22,752 nucleotides of DNA from the NCBI GenBank assembly GCA_001642005.1, contig LWCA01000613.1, positions 1 through 22,752 on the forward strand. Reading direction: 5' to 3'. A program made the position numbers and the translations under genes. Under the pieces are notes generated by a model. The model was not told the DNA's origin and searched no databases. It was given only the letters and a program-made list of their open reading frames with translations. The stretch's first letter is position 1; every line of letters starts with the position of its first letter. Source of the DNA: Intoshia linei (taxonomy: Eukaryota; Orthonectida; Rhopaluridae). Shown here one piece after another: positions 14,445-22,752 of the stretch.

Positions 14445-14680
14445 ATACTTCAAAGTGTGTAATAACGTATGTGCCTATTAAAAATGGTCAAAACTAAATG
14501 CATGGCAAACATGAACAATTTATAAAATTATTTGACATTTCTTGTGAACCTAAAATTTTTGAATCAATTTTGGACCAGCAATTTTACAAGGTAGGGGTAG
14601 ATTTTTTTCGAATAGAAAATTTTGTTAAAAATGAACAGCCCTCATGTATTTGTTTCAGGCAATTTTCAAATTTTACCTAA
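14435..14680 (+). pseudogene. Degenerate coding remnant, family unknown
   Basis: The frame GTPYTSKCVITYVPIKNG (shared with 13540) runs into a stop, then continues in the same frame as a 60-codon ORF from ATG at 14498: MHGKHEQFIKLFDISCEP, KIFESILDQQFYK. A donor-like AAG|GTAGGG at 14590 and an acceptor-like TTTGTTTCAG at 14660 suggest that part of the ORF is intronic. The protein-like text is short and broken, so it is likely a decayed mobile-element gene or a single exon. No function can be assigned. Confidence 0.4.
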
Positions 14681-14925
14681 TCAATTAATGTATCAATTCA
14701 TCTATTAATTCGTACCTAATTTAATATTAATAAGTGTAAGCAAAATTAAAATAATACTGTTCAAACTGTTCCAATCATTTTTTATTCTGGATTCATTTAC
14801 ATTATTTTGTAATTTTATCAGTTTTTCATAATATTCCCAATATTTATCAACATTTAATGTTTTACATCAATTGAAATAGAATACGTTTATAATTTTAAAA
14901 TTGCCTGTAACATATATATAATGTA

Positions 14926-15723
14926 TATCCTAACTTATATAATATGCTACGCGATTTTTGTTTGTGTGTGTTTTGTTAAATTTTTTAAAGACCACATTTC
15001 AATTACAGTTTTTTTCGGACCGTATAATAAGATGAATTTCAACGTCCCAGTCTTTATTGGAAATGTGTAGACGTACAATCCACATTTTTTATGAAATTGT
15101 AAAATTAATATTTACATTTTCAATTTTTGATTTTTATCGAAATATTTAAAAAATATTGGTTGATAATATATTAAAAATTATTTTTCACCGGGAATGCGTA
15201 GATTTCTAGCGTTGAAATTTTGTATTTATATCAACTGAAATAAGCTCTATCAGAATAATCTTCTTTTTTTTAATTTTTGGACCTTTAATTATTTTACATT
15301 TTTTGTACTAATAAAATATTTACGAAAAAAAATATATGAATACTAAAATGCTTTTTTGACAGTGAAGTCATCACTTATTCAGATTGAAATTTTTTTAAAT
15401 TCTAGGGATTTTTTAATTAAAAAAAAGGCAATTTGTGGTTTTGGCCCTGAAGATATATTTTGTTTAAATTTAAATTTATGATAATATTTATAATTTTAAA
15501 ATCCATATCAGAGTATAATAGAGCATATCATAGTATATTTTTTTAAATTCTCGAACTCGTTTGATTTTTAAAAAAAAGGACATTTGGGCTGTTTGATGCG
15601 TAAAGTGTGAGTTTGGGAGGTTGAAATTTAGACTTTATAAAATTGTAAGACTTGTAGTTATTGAAATAAAGGGTAACACACACACAAACAAATATTGCGC
15701 AGCATATTATATAAGTATGGATA
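14926..15723 (+). repeat. R1 foldback repeat copy d, both ends present
   Basis: This is the only copy with two inverted ends. 14926-14970 (TATCCTAACTTATATAATAT...) and the inverse of 15679-15723 (TATCCATACTTATATAATAT...) agree at about 40 of 45 positions. TA flanks the TCC...GGA core on both sides, which may be a TA target duplication or simply part of the ends. The body holds the same block order as copy c. It is about 800 bp and non-coding, so it behaves like a MITE. Confidence 0.78.
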
Positions 15724-16139
15724 ATTTTATATTTTTATCGTTTTAATCTTTGCACATTTTCGAATATAAATGTTTTTTCTTATTAAAAATGAAGGTGCGC
15801 CTAAATTTTAATTTATTTTATAGTTGCGTCCTGAATTAAAAAGATTAAAAAACATTGATGCAATTTAACTTAAAAATGTAATATCAAGTAATGCATATCA
15901 AAAATAAATGAATACAATTTATAAAACAAAGTAAATACCAATGTAATCACTAAAAAATTATGAATTACTCAATAACAATAACAATTCATAGTGATATACG
16001 AATAAATAAAAATTAATTTACAGCGTATTAATTGGAACAATAATCTATCAAATCTCTATCAATAGTAAATTTTTACGTTACAAAAATCTATACATTGATC
16101 TATAAAATATTTTTGCAAATAAATAAAGATTTATAAGCA
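15724..16139. other. Upstream flank of the TMEM178-like gene
   Basis: AT-rich sequence without ORF or repeat pair. It must contain the 5' UTR and perhaps the promoter. A TATAAAATAT string at about 16101-16110 lies some 30-40 bp before the start codon, but such strings are common at this composition. Confidence 0.35.
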
Positions 16140-16377
16140 ATGCAGAATTCATATATAATATTGAGCTTAGTAGTGTCTATAATCGCTTTAAAAATGACAA
16201 TTATTTCCTTTTTAACTGATCATTGGACGGATACAACAGTATACAGAAAACCCTTACTTGAAATTCTGGAAAAAAACTCCCTTAATCCCAATTTGCAAAA
16301 AATATATACCGATCAATTGTATTATTCCAATTACCGAGGAATATTTAGAAAATGTTTCAATAAAGACTATGTTATAG
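16140..16377 (+). CDS. TMEM178-like exon 1 (TM1 and first loop)
   Basis: Seventy-nine codons plus one base from the first ATG of the frame, with a donor ATAG|GTATTT. A hydrophobic segment IILSLVVSIIALKMTIISFL is followed by TDHWTD and, after a charged loop, YRGIFRKCF. Reading into the intron adds five codons before a stop at 16392, so the ORF looks longer than the exon. Confidence 0.8.
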
Positions 16378-18836
16378 GTATTTTATTTTATTAGTTTAAA
16401 CTTTAAAATAAACTACATTTTTTAAATTCACACGATATTGTGTGTCATATTGTGTACATTACTGCTTGGTATGATTAATAGAACATTATGACTACTGAAT
16501 AAAAATTCAGATGAGGACTCCTGGGCCGTATGAGGGCATACTATTCGATACTATTAGATCATCTTATAAAAATTTTTTTTTTTACTACTGAAGGGTTGAT
16601 TAACTCTTAAATTGCAGAGTAACGCTGAAAAAACGTGATTTATGATTATGGTAATAATTTAAAAAATTTCCCCAATAAAAGCTTTCCATTAATAATATAT
16701 TAGAACATGATAGTTTTTATTAAAAAATAGTCAATAAATTTTTAAAGTGGGGTCCAGCATATAAAAGGTTGGGAAACATTGGTTTATGTTATATATTTAG
16801 TTAGCAAGGGCGAATTGGAACAAGACTGTGTATATGAAAATGGATTTGAATTGAGAATGTCTGAAAATAACGTCCACTACGGAAATTATTATGTGATTAG
16901 AATACGTATATAAGTTAAGTGATTTGCCTTTACATTATAATTATTAGATATACTCAGAACGCTAGTTTGCCTTATTTGTCTATCAATCATATTTAATTTG
17001 ATTTCACTTGTTGTAGCCGGATTAGCAGGTGTCAAAAGAAGCAATTACATGTGTAAATTTAAATAATATTTAAGGGATTATATGCAGTCAGAGTCTGACT
17101 ATCTAATTTTGATACAATGAATATTAACTTTCAAAAAATAAAAATATTTATTATACATTACTAATTCCTTAGAAATCAAACGCTGATGTTTTTTCTAAAA
17201 TTATATTCAATGAATTCATACAATTGTATTGCCCAAACATAATTTGTGATGGAATTGCAACTCATCTTTAATTTAACCAATTTATTTTTCAAATATTGAT
17301 CTATTTCCATTAAATTTGAAATTTTATAATAATAATTCCGTATAATGAGGCATACATACGGTCGATTTTGTTACGGCCATTATACGGACCGGCCCTTAAC
17401 CCAGTTGATTCTTGTAAGCATTTGTTAATGAATAGTTATGATCCATCCGGTAGATTGATCGCAAAGTGGTCTAAGTTTTAATTTGAATTTGGTAATTAGT
17501 CCGTATTTTTAAAAATTAAAATAAAAATAATAAAGATATTAATGATAAAATCACTATCTAAAACTCTATTAGCAAATGGGTGTTATTAAATTCTAGGATG
17601 CTTAATTTTTTAATTAAACGGTAATGCACATATATAATTCATTCTGGTAAGTAAAGAATAAATTTGATTCCATATAATATTAAAATTATAAAATTTACAC
17701 ATCCATCAAAACGGATGATTCCTAATTTAAAGTGTTTATTTTTTAAATCGTTATAAACTCTACTTTTAGTTTAATTTAGCATATATCTATGAATCAATCC
17801 GGTTTAATATGAAAAATCACACTAAACATACCTTACATCAATGCTTTTCAACTGGTGTGTCGCCAATGATCTCCAGATGCGTCGCCAATCTTTTTAAAAT
17901 TTATTTAATTTTGTTTTAAACCGAAATGATAACATAATAATAATATCGTTCACGCATATTTTTTAAGACACACATGTATGAATAAATACGCAAAAAAAAA
18001 TGTAAATGTCGTTTAGACAAGTGTAATTTTATGAAATTTAGTTTCCCATTTTTTTTTTTGACGAAAACAATCTTCGTCCACAGACTGTGGACCATAATAC
18101 GTAGTTTGACGATGCACTCTTTCTAATGAAAGTATGGTACCTAAAAAATTACAACGTCATCTAGCTACAACACATTGCCATTTATCATGAAAACGATGAA
18201 TGTATTTTGTGCAATTATTAAAATCTTTCAAAAATCAATGTTAAATTTTTACAAATATAATAAAAATATCAGATAGAGCTCACGGCAGTTACCTGATAAC
18301 TTAAATAGTGGCAAAAAATAAACCATTAAACTCAATCAAAAAAGATTATTAAAGAACCTGTAGAATATATAGCAAAATCCCAGCGAAAAACTGTATTAGA
18401 AAATGGGTTTTTTAAATTCTAAGACTGTTCATTTTTTAAATATACGTAACAAACACAGACATTCAATTTTATATATATTTAAGTAAAGGATGTTGAGCAT
18501 TCATTTTATATACCTTATTTTTGATTAATATTGGAAAAAAATAAATTTCACTGGATTTATAAATCAATGGTTTATTTTTTATTGGTGTGTCGCGAAAATG
18601 TTTGAGATTGAAATGTGTGTCGTCAAACAAAAATGGTTGGAAAGCACTTTGTTACGTATACGAAAATTTGTTAATAATATTCGGAATAAGAATCTTAATT
18701 GAATCTTATTCATAATCAAAAAATCAGAACACTGGATAATTCATTGATTGATATATATTTATCTGGATTGATTGAGATTTTTCATTATTTAATACTTTAT
18801 TAGTAAAAAAAGCTATGGCTCTAGTTTTGATGGCAG
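16140..18836 (+). CDS. TMEM178-like claudin-superfamily membrane protein, first four exons
   Basis: Four exons (16140-16377, 16801-16905, 16948-17028, 18804-18836) join in phase 1 throughout into about 152 codons without stops. Residues 5-25 form TM1, then FLTDHW, a loop with GIFRKCF (67-73) and a second cysteine in KGELEQDC (82-89), then RTLVCLICLSIIFNLISLVV as TM2 (118-137), and KKAMALVLMAG starting TM3. The W...G(L/I)(W/F)xxC...C pattern defines the claudin/PMP22 superfamily. G(I/L)xRKC followed by KGE(L/I)E..C points to TMEM178, an ER/plasma-membrane four-span protein linked to calcium control in vertebrates. The third and fourth spans and the C-terminus were not found in the window, so the gene is partial or has further tiny exons. 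Confidence 0.7.
16740..16781. mobile_element. hAT-type right terminus inside intron 1
   Basis: ggggtccagcat followed by AAAAGGTTGGGAAACATTG is the inverse of the terminus at 4757. The left end of this copy was not found in the 363 bp of intron before it, so the boundary on that side is unknown. It ends 19 bp before TMEM178-like exon 2. Confidence 0.55.
16801..16905 (+). CDS. TMEM178-like exon 2 (first loop)
   Basis: Phase 1 in and out; acceptor ATATTTAG|TTAGC, donor AATAC|GTATAT. It encodes VSKGELEQDCVYENGFELRM, then VHYGNYYVIRI. The KGELE..C block parallels KGEIERC of vertebrate TMEM178 and supplies the second loop cysteine. A hAT-type terminus ends at 16781, only 19 bp before the exon. Confidence 0.7.
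16948..17028 (+). CDS. TMEM178-like exon 3 (TM2)
   Basis: Eighty-one nt after a 42-bp intron; acceptor TTATTAG|ATAT, donor GCAG|GTGTCA. It encodes HILRTLVCLICLSI and FNLISLVVAGLA, a clean membrane span preceded by arginine as usual at TM2 of the family. Reading on without splicing gives VKRSNYMCKFK and a stop at 17063, so a short alternative end is conceivable. Confidence 0.66.
17029..17539. other. Intron 3, first part, nothing recognised
   Basis: AT-rich intron sequence. A perfect 15-bp palindrome AGTCAGAGTCTGACT lies at 17087-17101, 59 bp past the exon 3 donor. No exon or repeat end was identified. Confidence 0.35.
17540..17659 (+). repeat. R1 terminal fragment
   Basis: TATTAAATTCTAGGATGCTT, a short purine-rich spacer, then GGTAATGCACATATATAATTC and GGTAAGTAAAGAAT follow the layout of the R1 3' end. 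It is diverged and lacks the body. Confidence 0.5.
17839..18651. mobile_element. hAT-type element with R1 fragment inside, about 813 bp
   Basis: Left end CAATGCTTTTCAACTGGTGT with gtcgccaatgat; right end, inverted, CAAAGTGCTTTCCAACC, with gtgtgtcgtcaaac and gtgtgtcgcgaaaa just inside. The repeated GTGTGTCG motif on both sides supports one element. The flanking 8-mers (ccttacat, ttacgtat) do not form a clear duplication. It carries an R1 terminal fragment at 18360-18491. It lies in intron 3 of the TMEM178-like gene. Confidence 0.6.
18360..18491 (+). repeat. R1 terminal fragment nested in hAT element
   Basis: CCCAGCGAAAAACTGTATTA, then TAAATTCTAAGACTGTTC and ACACAGACATTCAATTTTAT...AAGTAAAGGAT match the end of R1 copy f closely. 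The body is absent. Either R1 inserted into the hAT element or the element captured it. Confidence 0.6.
18804..18836 (+). CDS. TMEM178-like exon 4 (33-nt microexon, start of TM3)
   Basis: Acceptor TTTATTAG|TAAAAA and donor GGCAG|GTAATA flank eleven codons' worth of sequence, phase 1 in and out, giving VKKAMALVLMAG. This fits the family, where a basic turn separates TM2 from a Gly-ended TM3 start. The small size makes the call tentative. The 1.8-kb intron before it holds a hAT element and R1 fragments. Confidence 0.5.
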
Positions 18837-19408
18837 GTAATATTTAAATAATTTTGTAATAAATACATACATGTATGTAGATGAGAATAATTTATATAAT
18901 ATAATATTATGGGTGTCTGTAGTAGCATATTCCACAGTAGTTCAGTATATTATTTCATTTTTTATTGTTTTCTAATAATTCTGATTATTATTAATTGTTT
19001 ATAATCATAAAATATTCTTATATACTGCATAATATGCAATGCATATATATAATTATTTTTTTAGAATATTTTTATGTGGTTTTTAACAATAGAATTACGG
19101 AGAAAAAAATATAACGAAAACTATCATCGGTAGTGATTTTAATCAGCAAATTTGGTTTTAATAATCATTTCCCATAAATTTAAAAAAAATTTATACTAGA
19201 TCAGTTATTTCTAAAGCAGAAATAAAGACGTATTTAAAATTCTGTATTTGGTATATTCAATCCCCGAACCCATTATTAATTACTTATTTTTGAATAATCA
19301 AAAAAATAATAATATTTTAGACTTTAAAAATAATTACAGGTAATTCAGCTTTTTCCAATTAACGTGCTCAAAAATTTTCAATTTATGAGATTTTAATCCA
19401 TATTTCTT
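18837..19408. other. Region downstream of TMEM178-like exon 4
   Basis: Hydrophobic short frames exist after AG at 18946 and at 19064, in a phase that could follow exon 4, but both hit stops quickly and lack the residues expected for TM3 and the second loop. No exon is called. Confidence 0.35.
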
Positions 19409-19545
19409 CATTGGAAATGTATAGACGTTCAATTCATACTTTTTTGGTATTGTAGGATGAATATTTACATTTTCATTTTTAATGTTAATTCAAATATTAG
19501 AAAAATATTGATTGATAACACAGGACAACATTTTTATAATTTTAA
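19409..19545 (+). repeat. R1 copy e, 5' fragment
   Basis: TTGGAAATGTATAGACGTTC, then TATTGTAGGATGAATATTTA and TAGAAAAATATTGATTGATA match the first part of the R1 body. It then breaks off into unrelated sequence. Confidence 0.6.
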
Positions 19546-20004
19546 AAAAATTTTTGTTAGATTTTATTTTTAAATGATAGACCGAATTGCAAAATCTATA
19601 TTCTGAAAGATAGAGGGAAATGCGTCTCCTAGTTACCGTAATAATATCATATTAATATTATTTTATACAAAAGAATTATTGGATATTTTAAATCATTAAG
19701 TGAACTATTTTGGGTAACTAATATTTTTTAAATACAAAATTAAAAATGGTGAATCTAATAAAACTATAATAATTTCAATTATGAAATTATCCTTAAAAAA
19801 AAGGGCAAATTTACCCTAATCATAGGTTTTTTTAACAATTTCTGGGATATTTTTTTACAGTACAATCTACACGAGAAAACGCAAATATAATCCCATGACA
19901 TAAAATTATTGATCTTACAGATTTTTTTTAAATTAAGTTTTAATAATTAACAAACAGACAAAATTTCATATTTACCATAAAGAATAATCATAAAGCATCT
20001 ATAC
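19546..20004. other. AT-rich sequence, nothing recognised
   Basis: No ORF, terminal repeat or RNA gene was seen between R1 copy e and the next hAT-type element. Confidence 0.4.
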
Positions 20005-20373
20005 CTGTGTTTTCCAATTTTTTTTACTACATTACCAATATTATAGTACTTATTTTGATATTACCCACTATATTGTTTTACTGCATTTTGGATGGTCAGG
20101 TTTTTAGAATAAGCCATATAAATTTTTTAATAGTAAACTTTAATTAAAATTTTTTAAAAAACTTATTTTAAAAAATAGTAAAATAAAGAGGAAATTGTGT
20201 TTTTGACCCGAAGGATTCAATAGGTAAAATGTATTTCATACGTTATTACGCTATATTATGCGACGCAAAAAAATAATCAAATTCATATTTTTTTAGAACA
20301 AATTTTGCGATTACCTATGAAAAATATCAAATTACTCATTCGTGGGTAAATACCCATAGGTTGGGAATCATTG
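20005..20373. mobile_element. hAT-type non-autonomous element, 369 bp
   Basis: Left end CTGTGTTTTCCAATTTTTTT, right end inverted CAATGATTCCCAACCTATGG. The flanking 8-mers atctatac (19997-20004) and atctaatg (20374-20381) share their first five bases. It contains no transposase. It belongs to the same terminus family as 4757 and 16781. Confidence 0.55.
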
Positions 20374-20557
20374 ATCTAATGTTATACATTGTATAGTATA
20401 CATTTCTTAACTTTAACACGAAATAGTCCACATTTGATAGAGTAAGATATTTTTAATTTTATTAGACGTAAGTCACAAATTAAACAATAATTATTTGATT
20501 TTATACAATAATAATCATTCATTTAAAATTAAATCAACTTTATATATTAGTTTAGTT

Positions 20558-20749
20558 CAGCGGTTCTTAAATGGGGGTACTGGTACTTCCTAGGGGCACC
20601 ATAAATTATTTTGGGGTACTAGTTCATCTCAGTTGATTTTTTTAATTTACATGGTAGCATAGTTACAATAAATAGAAATTATTATGGAGTACCAAATTAT
20701 TTTTTTTTAGTTTAGGGGTACCAACTACGAAATATGTTGAGAACCGCTG
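20558..20749. mobile_element. hAT-type MITE, 192 bp, perfect 8-bp TSD
   Basis: Identical 8-mers GTTTAGTT flank it (20550-20557, 20750-20757). The ends are CAGCGGTTCTTAAA and, inverted, CAGCGGTTCTCAAC, with GGGGTAC and TGGGGTAC-type subterminal repeats. This is a textbook short hAT MITE and, with its intact duplication, probably a fairly recent insertion. Confidence 0.92.
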
Positions 20750-20939
20750 GTTTAGTTGCATGTAACATTTAGTTGTACAGAAATGACAGTTATTATTTTA
20801 TATATAATATTAATATATTAATTAAACCTTTAACTACGAGATACATTTTTTAAATTTTTTCAGGAATGTAAAAATTATAATGCATATTTGCATATTATCT
20901 TATTTTTAAGCATAAATTTTATTCAGTGTTGTCCAGTGT

Positions 20940-21660
20940 AATATATTAAAAGTTATTTTTTACCGGCAATGCGTAGATTTCTGAGATTGAAACTTTTTTT
21001 ATATCAAATTGAATAAGCTCTATTAAAATAATTTTTTTTTTAATTGTAGAACTGTTAATTATTTCCAATTTTTTGTTAAAAAATATTTTCGAAATAAGAA
21101 AAGAATGAATGCTAAAGTGCTTTTTTGACCGTGAAGGCGTCACTTTGTCAGATTGAAATTTTTGGAGTGAATTAACTGGATATAACGTTATTAGCTGTAT
21201 TGTTTTCTAAAATTTTAGGGCTATTTTTATTTTTAAAAAAAAGGGTAGTCTGGGATTTTGATTGTAAAATGGACTTATTTGAGGTTGCCATTTATGATAA
21301 TGCTTATGCTCTTAAAAAATATTTCAGAATTTATGTTTTATAAAATTTTAAAACATTTTTCATTTTTATAACAAAGGTCAATTTGGGTTTTGACCATGAA
21401 GGTATGCGTTTCTGAGACTGAGATTTACGATAATGTTAATGATTTTAAAAGGCGTCCCAGTATATATGTTTTATTAAATTTTTGGGTTGATTTTATTTTT
21501 ATAAGGGAAAATGTGTTTTTGGACTTGAAGGACTTAAATTCGGAAACTGAAAAATAGATATAAACACGTCCCGGGAAAAACTGTATCAAAAATTAGGTTT
21601 TTTTAATTTTTAAATATACAGTACAGCACACAGACATTCAATTTTATATAAGTAAAGGAT
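20940..21660 (+). repeat. R1 foldback repeat copy f
   Basis: From TACCGGCAATGCGTAGATTT through GACCGTGAAGGCGTCACTTT and four recognisable diverged units starting near 21216, 21347, 21480 and 21600, to the end ACACAGACATTCAATTTTAT...AAGTAAAGGAT. The unit starts are about 120-133 bp apart. The 65-codon minus ORF at 20946-21143 is a chance reading. Confidence 0.75.
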
Positions 21661-22289
21661 TATGTACTGATTAGGGTGTGCACTTTTTTAAAAAACAAAA
21701 AGTATATTTTCATATAGGTGTGTTTTTGTGTGCTGATCATGAATATGCAAAAATTAATACGTTTAATTCATATTTTCTCCGCCTATTTTTTAAAACGCAT
21801 ACGATATTTATTATTTTATAAATTTGAACTGTGGTTTATTACTTATTAATTTTATATCATTATTACAATTATTACTATTTTTAGTAACGATTTATAGTAT
21901 AGGTAACAATATTAGAAAACGAATGACTAACCGTCAAATTGTTTATTTGATTAGTTGATCGTAGATTAAAAGAAATTAAAAATGTCTAAGCTCAAAAATT
22001 GAAAATTTTGTATTCATCAGATGTCATTTTGTATGACACTGACATAATGTCAGTATTCTAATTTTTAGTTATTTATATCAGTAAATATATATAACAAAAA
22101 TCATTCAAAATCATAATAATCCCAAAAAATAAATTCCATTAGATTATACAGTGTTGTTCAATAGATTATAATAATTGCTTTTTACATATTCTGTGGTTAC
22201 TAATTCACTAATGAGTAAATGAAATTAAATAAAATTTTGAAAATAAGTTACACATATATTTATGTTTAATTCAAATTAATTAATATTTT
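21661..22289. other. AT-rich sequence, nothing recognised
   Basis: No convincing exon of the TMEM178-like gene was found here. A candidate 18-nt open piece between TTTTTAG at 21885 and a GTAACA donor is in the right phase but too short to judge. Confidence 0.35.
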
Positions 22290-22752
22290 GTAATCCCTCC
22301 TTTAGCATGTATGAAATCTGTAATTCATTTCCACCCATTCCCACAGAAGATATATCCCCCAAACCATTACTTTTGTTAGAAATTTTACTGTTTGTATGAT
22401 GATTCGCATGATCTTATGCGCACATTATTACATTGGTTGCCCATCACACAAATCATTGATTCGTCCGAAAAAATAACCTATAAAATTACAAATTAGGTGG
22501 TTTTTATTAATTAGTACAAAATTAATGAATATAATATAATACAATTTATTTTAACTTATTAATAAATAACCTCATTCCATTTATGTTTATTCCAATTTTC
22601 ATGACGTTTTGCCCATAAAAATCTTGTTTTTTTTATTCTCTCAGTAAGGAGGGGTTTTCTTGTTTTTCGGTAAGATCTGTAACCTGCCTCCAATAGATTA
22701 GTCTACGATTAACAGTTAACCTTGACACATTAACATTTTGAGTTTGTAATTT
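22290..22752 (-). pseudogene. Tc1-like transposase fragment with a 93-bp GT-AG insert, runs off the right edge
   Basis: Tc1 transposases cut and paste DNA with a DDE/D catalytic triad. Read on the minus strand the fragment gives NVSRLTVNRRL, AGYRSYRKTRKPLLTERIKK, TRFLWAKRHENWNKHKWNE, then after 22570-22478 VIFSDESMICVMGNQ, and later VMVWG. SRxTVxRRL is the end of the DNA-binding part; the D of FSDES is the first catalytic aspartate. A frameshift near the start, stops after GNQ, and a broken frame past VMVWG show that it is decayed. The second Asp and the Glu lie past the decayed end or are lost. No terminal inverted repeat was recognised. Confidence 0.85.
22478..22570 (-). other. 93-bp GT-AG intron-like insert in the Tc1-like transposase
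   Basis: Removing exactly GTTATT...TTATAG restores WNE|VIFSDES, the standard Tc1 reading. The insert is AT-rich with stops in the transposase frame, and its ends obey GT-AG. It starts with GTTATTTA and the following exon starts with GTTATTTT, so a short direct repeat spans the insert. It may be a true intron or a small insertion with that duplication. Confidence 0.6.

Noticed and set aside
18946-19115. Possible exon 5 of the TMEM178-like gene (hydrophobic frame after 18946, or frame after the acceptor at 19064)
   Set aside because: Both stop within about 20 codons and lack the polar second-loop residues expected; AT-rich sequence yields hydrophobic frames by chance.
20946-21143. 65-codon minus-strand ORF
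   Set aside because: It is inside R1 copy f and not conserved among copies.

Overview
This is a very AT-rich, intron-bearing animal nuclear window. Weak splice sites, tiny exons, and many short DNA transposons (hAT, Tc1/mariner and an unnamed foldback family) suggest an insect, most likely a sap-sucking hemipteran such as an aphid relative. That taxonomic guess is an inference from texture. No rRNA, tRNA, CRISPR array or bacterial-type operon was seen.

Left half, minus strand (about 1.4-8.75 kb): eleven very short exons, 62-163 nt each, join in consistent phase into about 333 codons. The product reads as a divergent GRAF/oligophrenin-family protein (BAR then PH; the RhoGAP and later parts would lie beyond the left edge). 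Almost none of it shows as a long ORF. Its introns hold several non-autonomous hAT elements, a Tc1/mariner MITE and one copy of the foldback repeat, here called R1.

Middle (about 9-15.7 kb): R1 copies, an unassigned 58-codon ORF, a decayed hAT-type transposase, and an assembly problem. Two single-base gaps (11967 and 14161) bracket 2.2 kb, and the 283 bp before the first gap are repeated exactly after the second. The simplest reading is that the flanking contigs overlap each other and the 2.2 kb piece was placed between them wrongly. That piece carries degenerate coding sequence of unknown family.

Right half, plus strand (16.14-18.84 kb): the first four exons of a claudin-superfamily membrane protein, closest to TMEM178. 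Exon 1 is a long clear ORF; the next three (105, 81 and 33 nt) were found by phase and motif. The later exons (rest of TM3, second loop, TM4) were not found. The rest is R1 copies, hAT MITEs (one with a perfect 8-bp target duplication) and, at the right edge, a decayed Tc1-like transposase interrupted by a 93-bp GT-AG insert.

All exon models come from reading the sequence by eye. Family comparisons rely on recalled knowledge of the families, not on searches.
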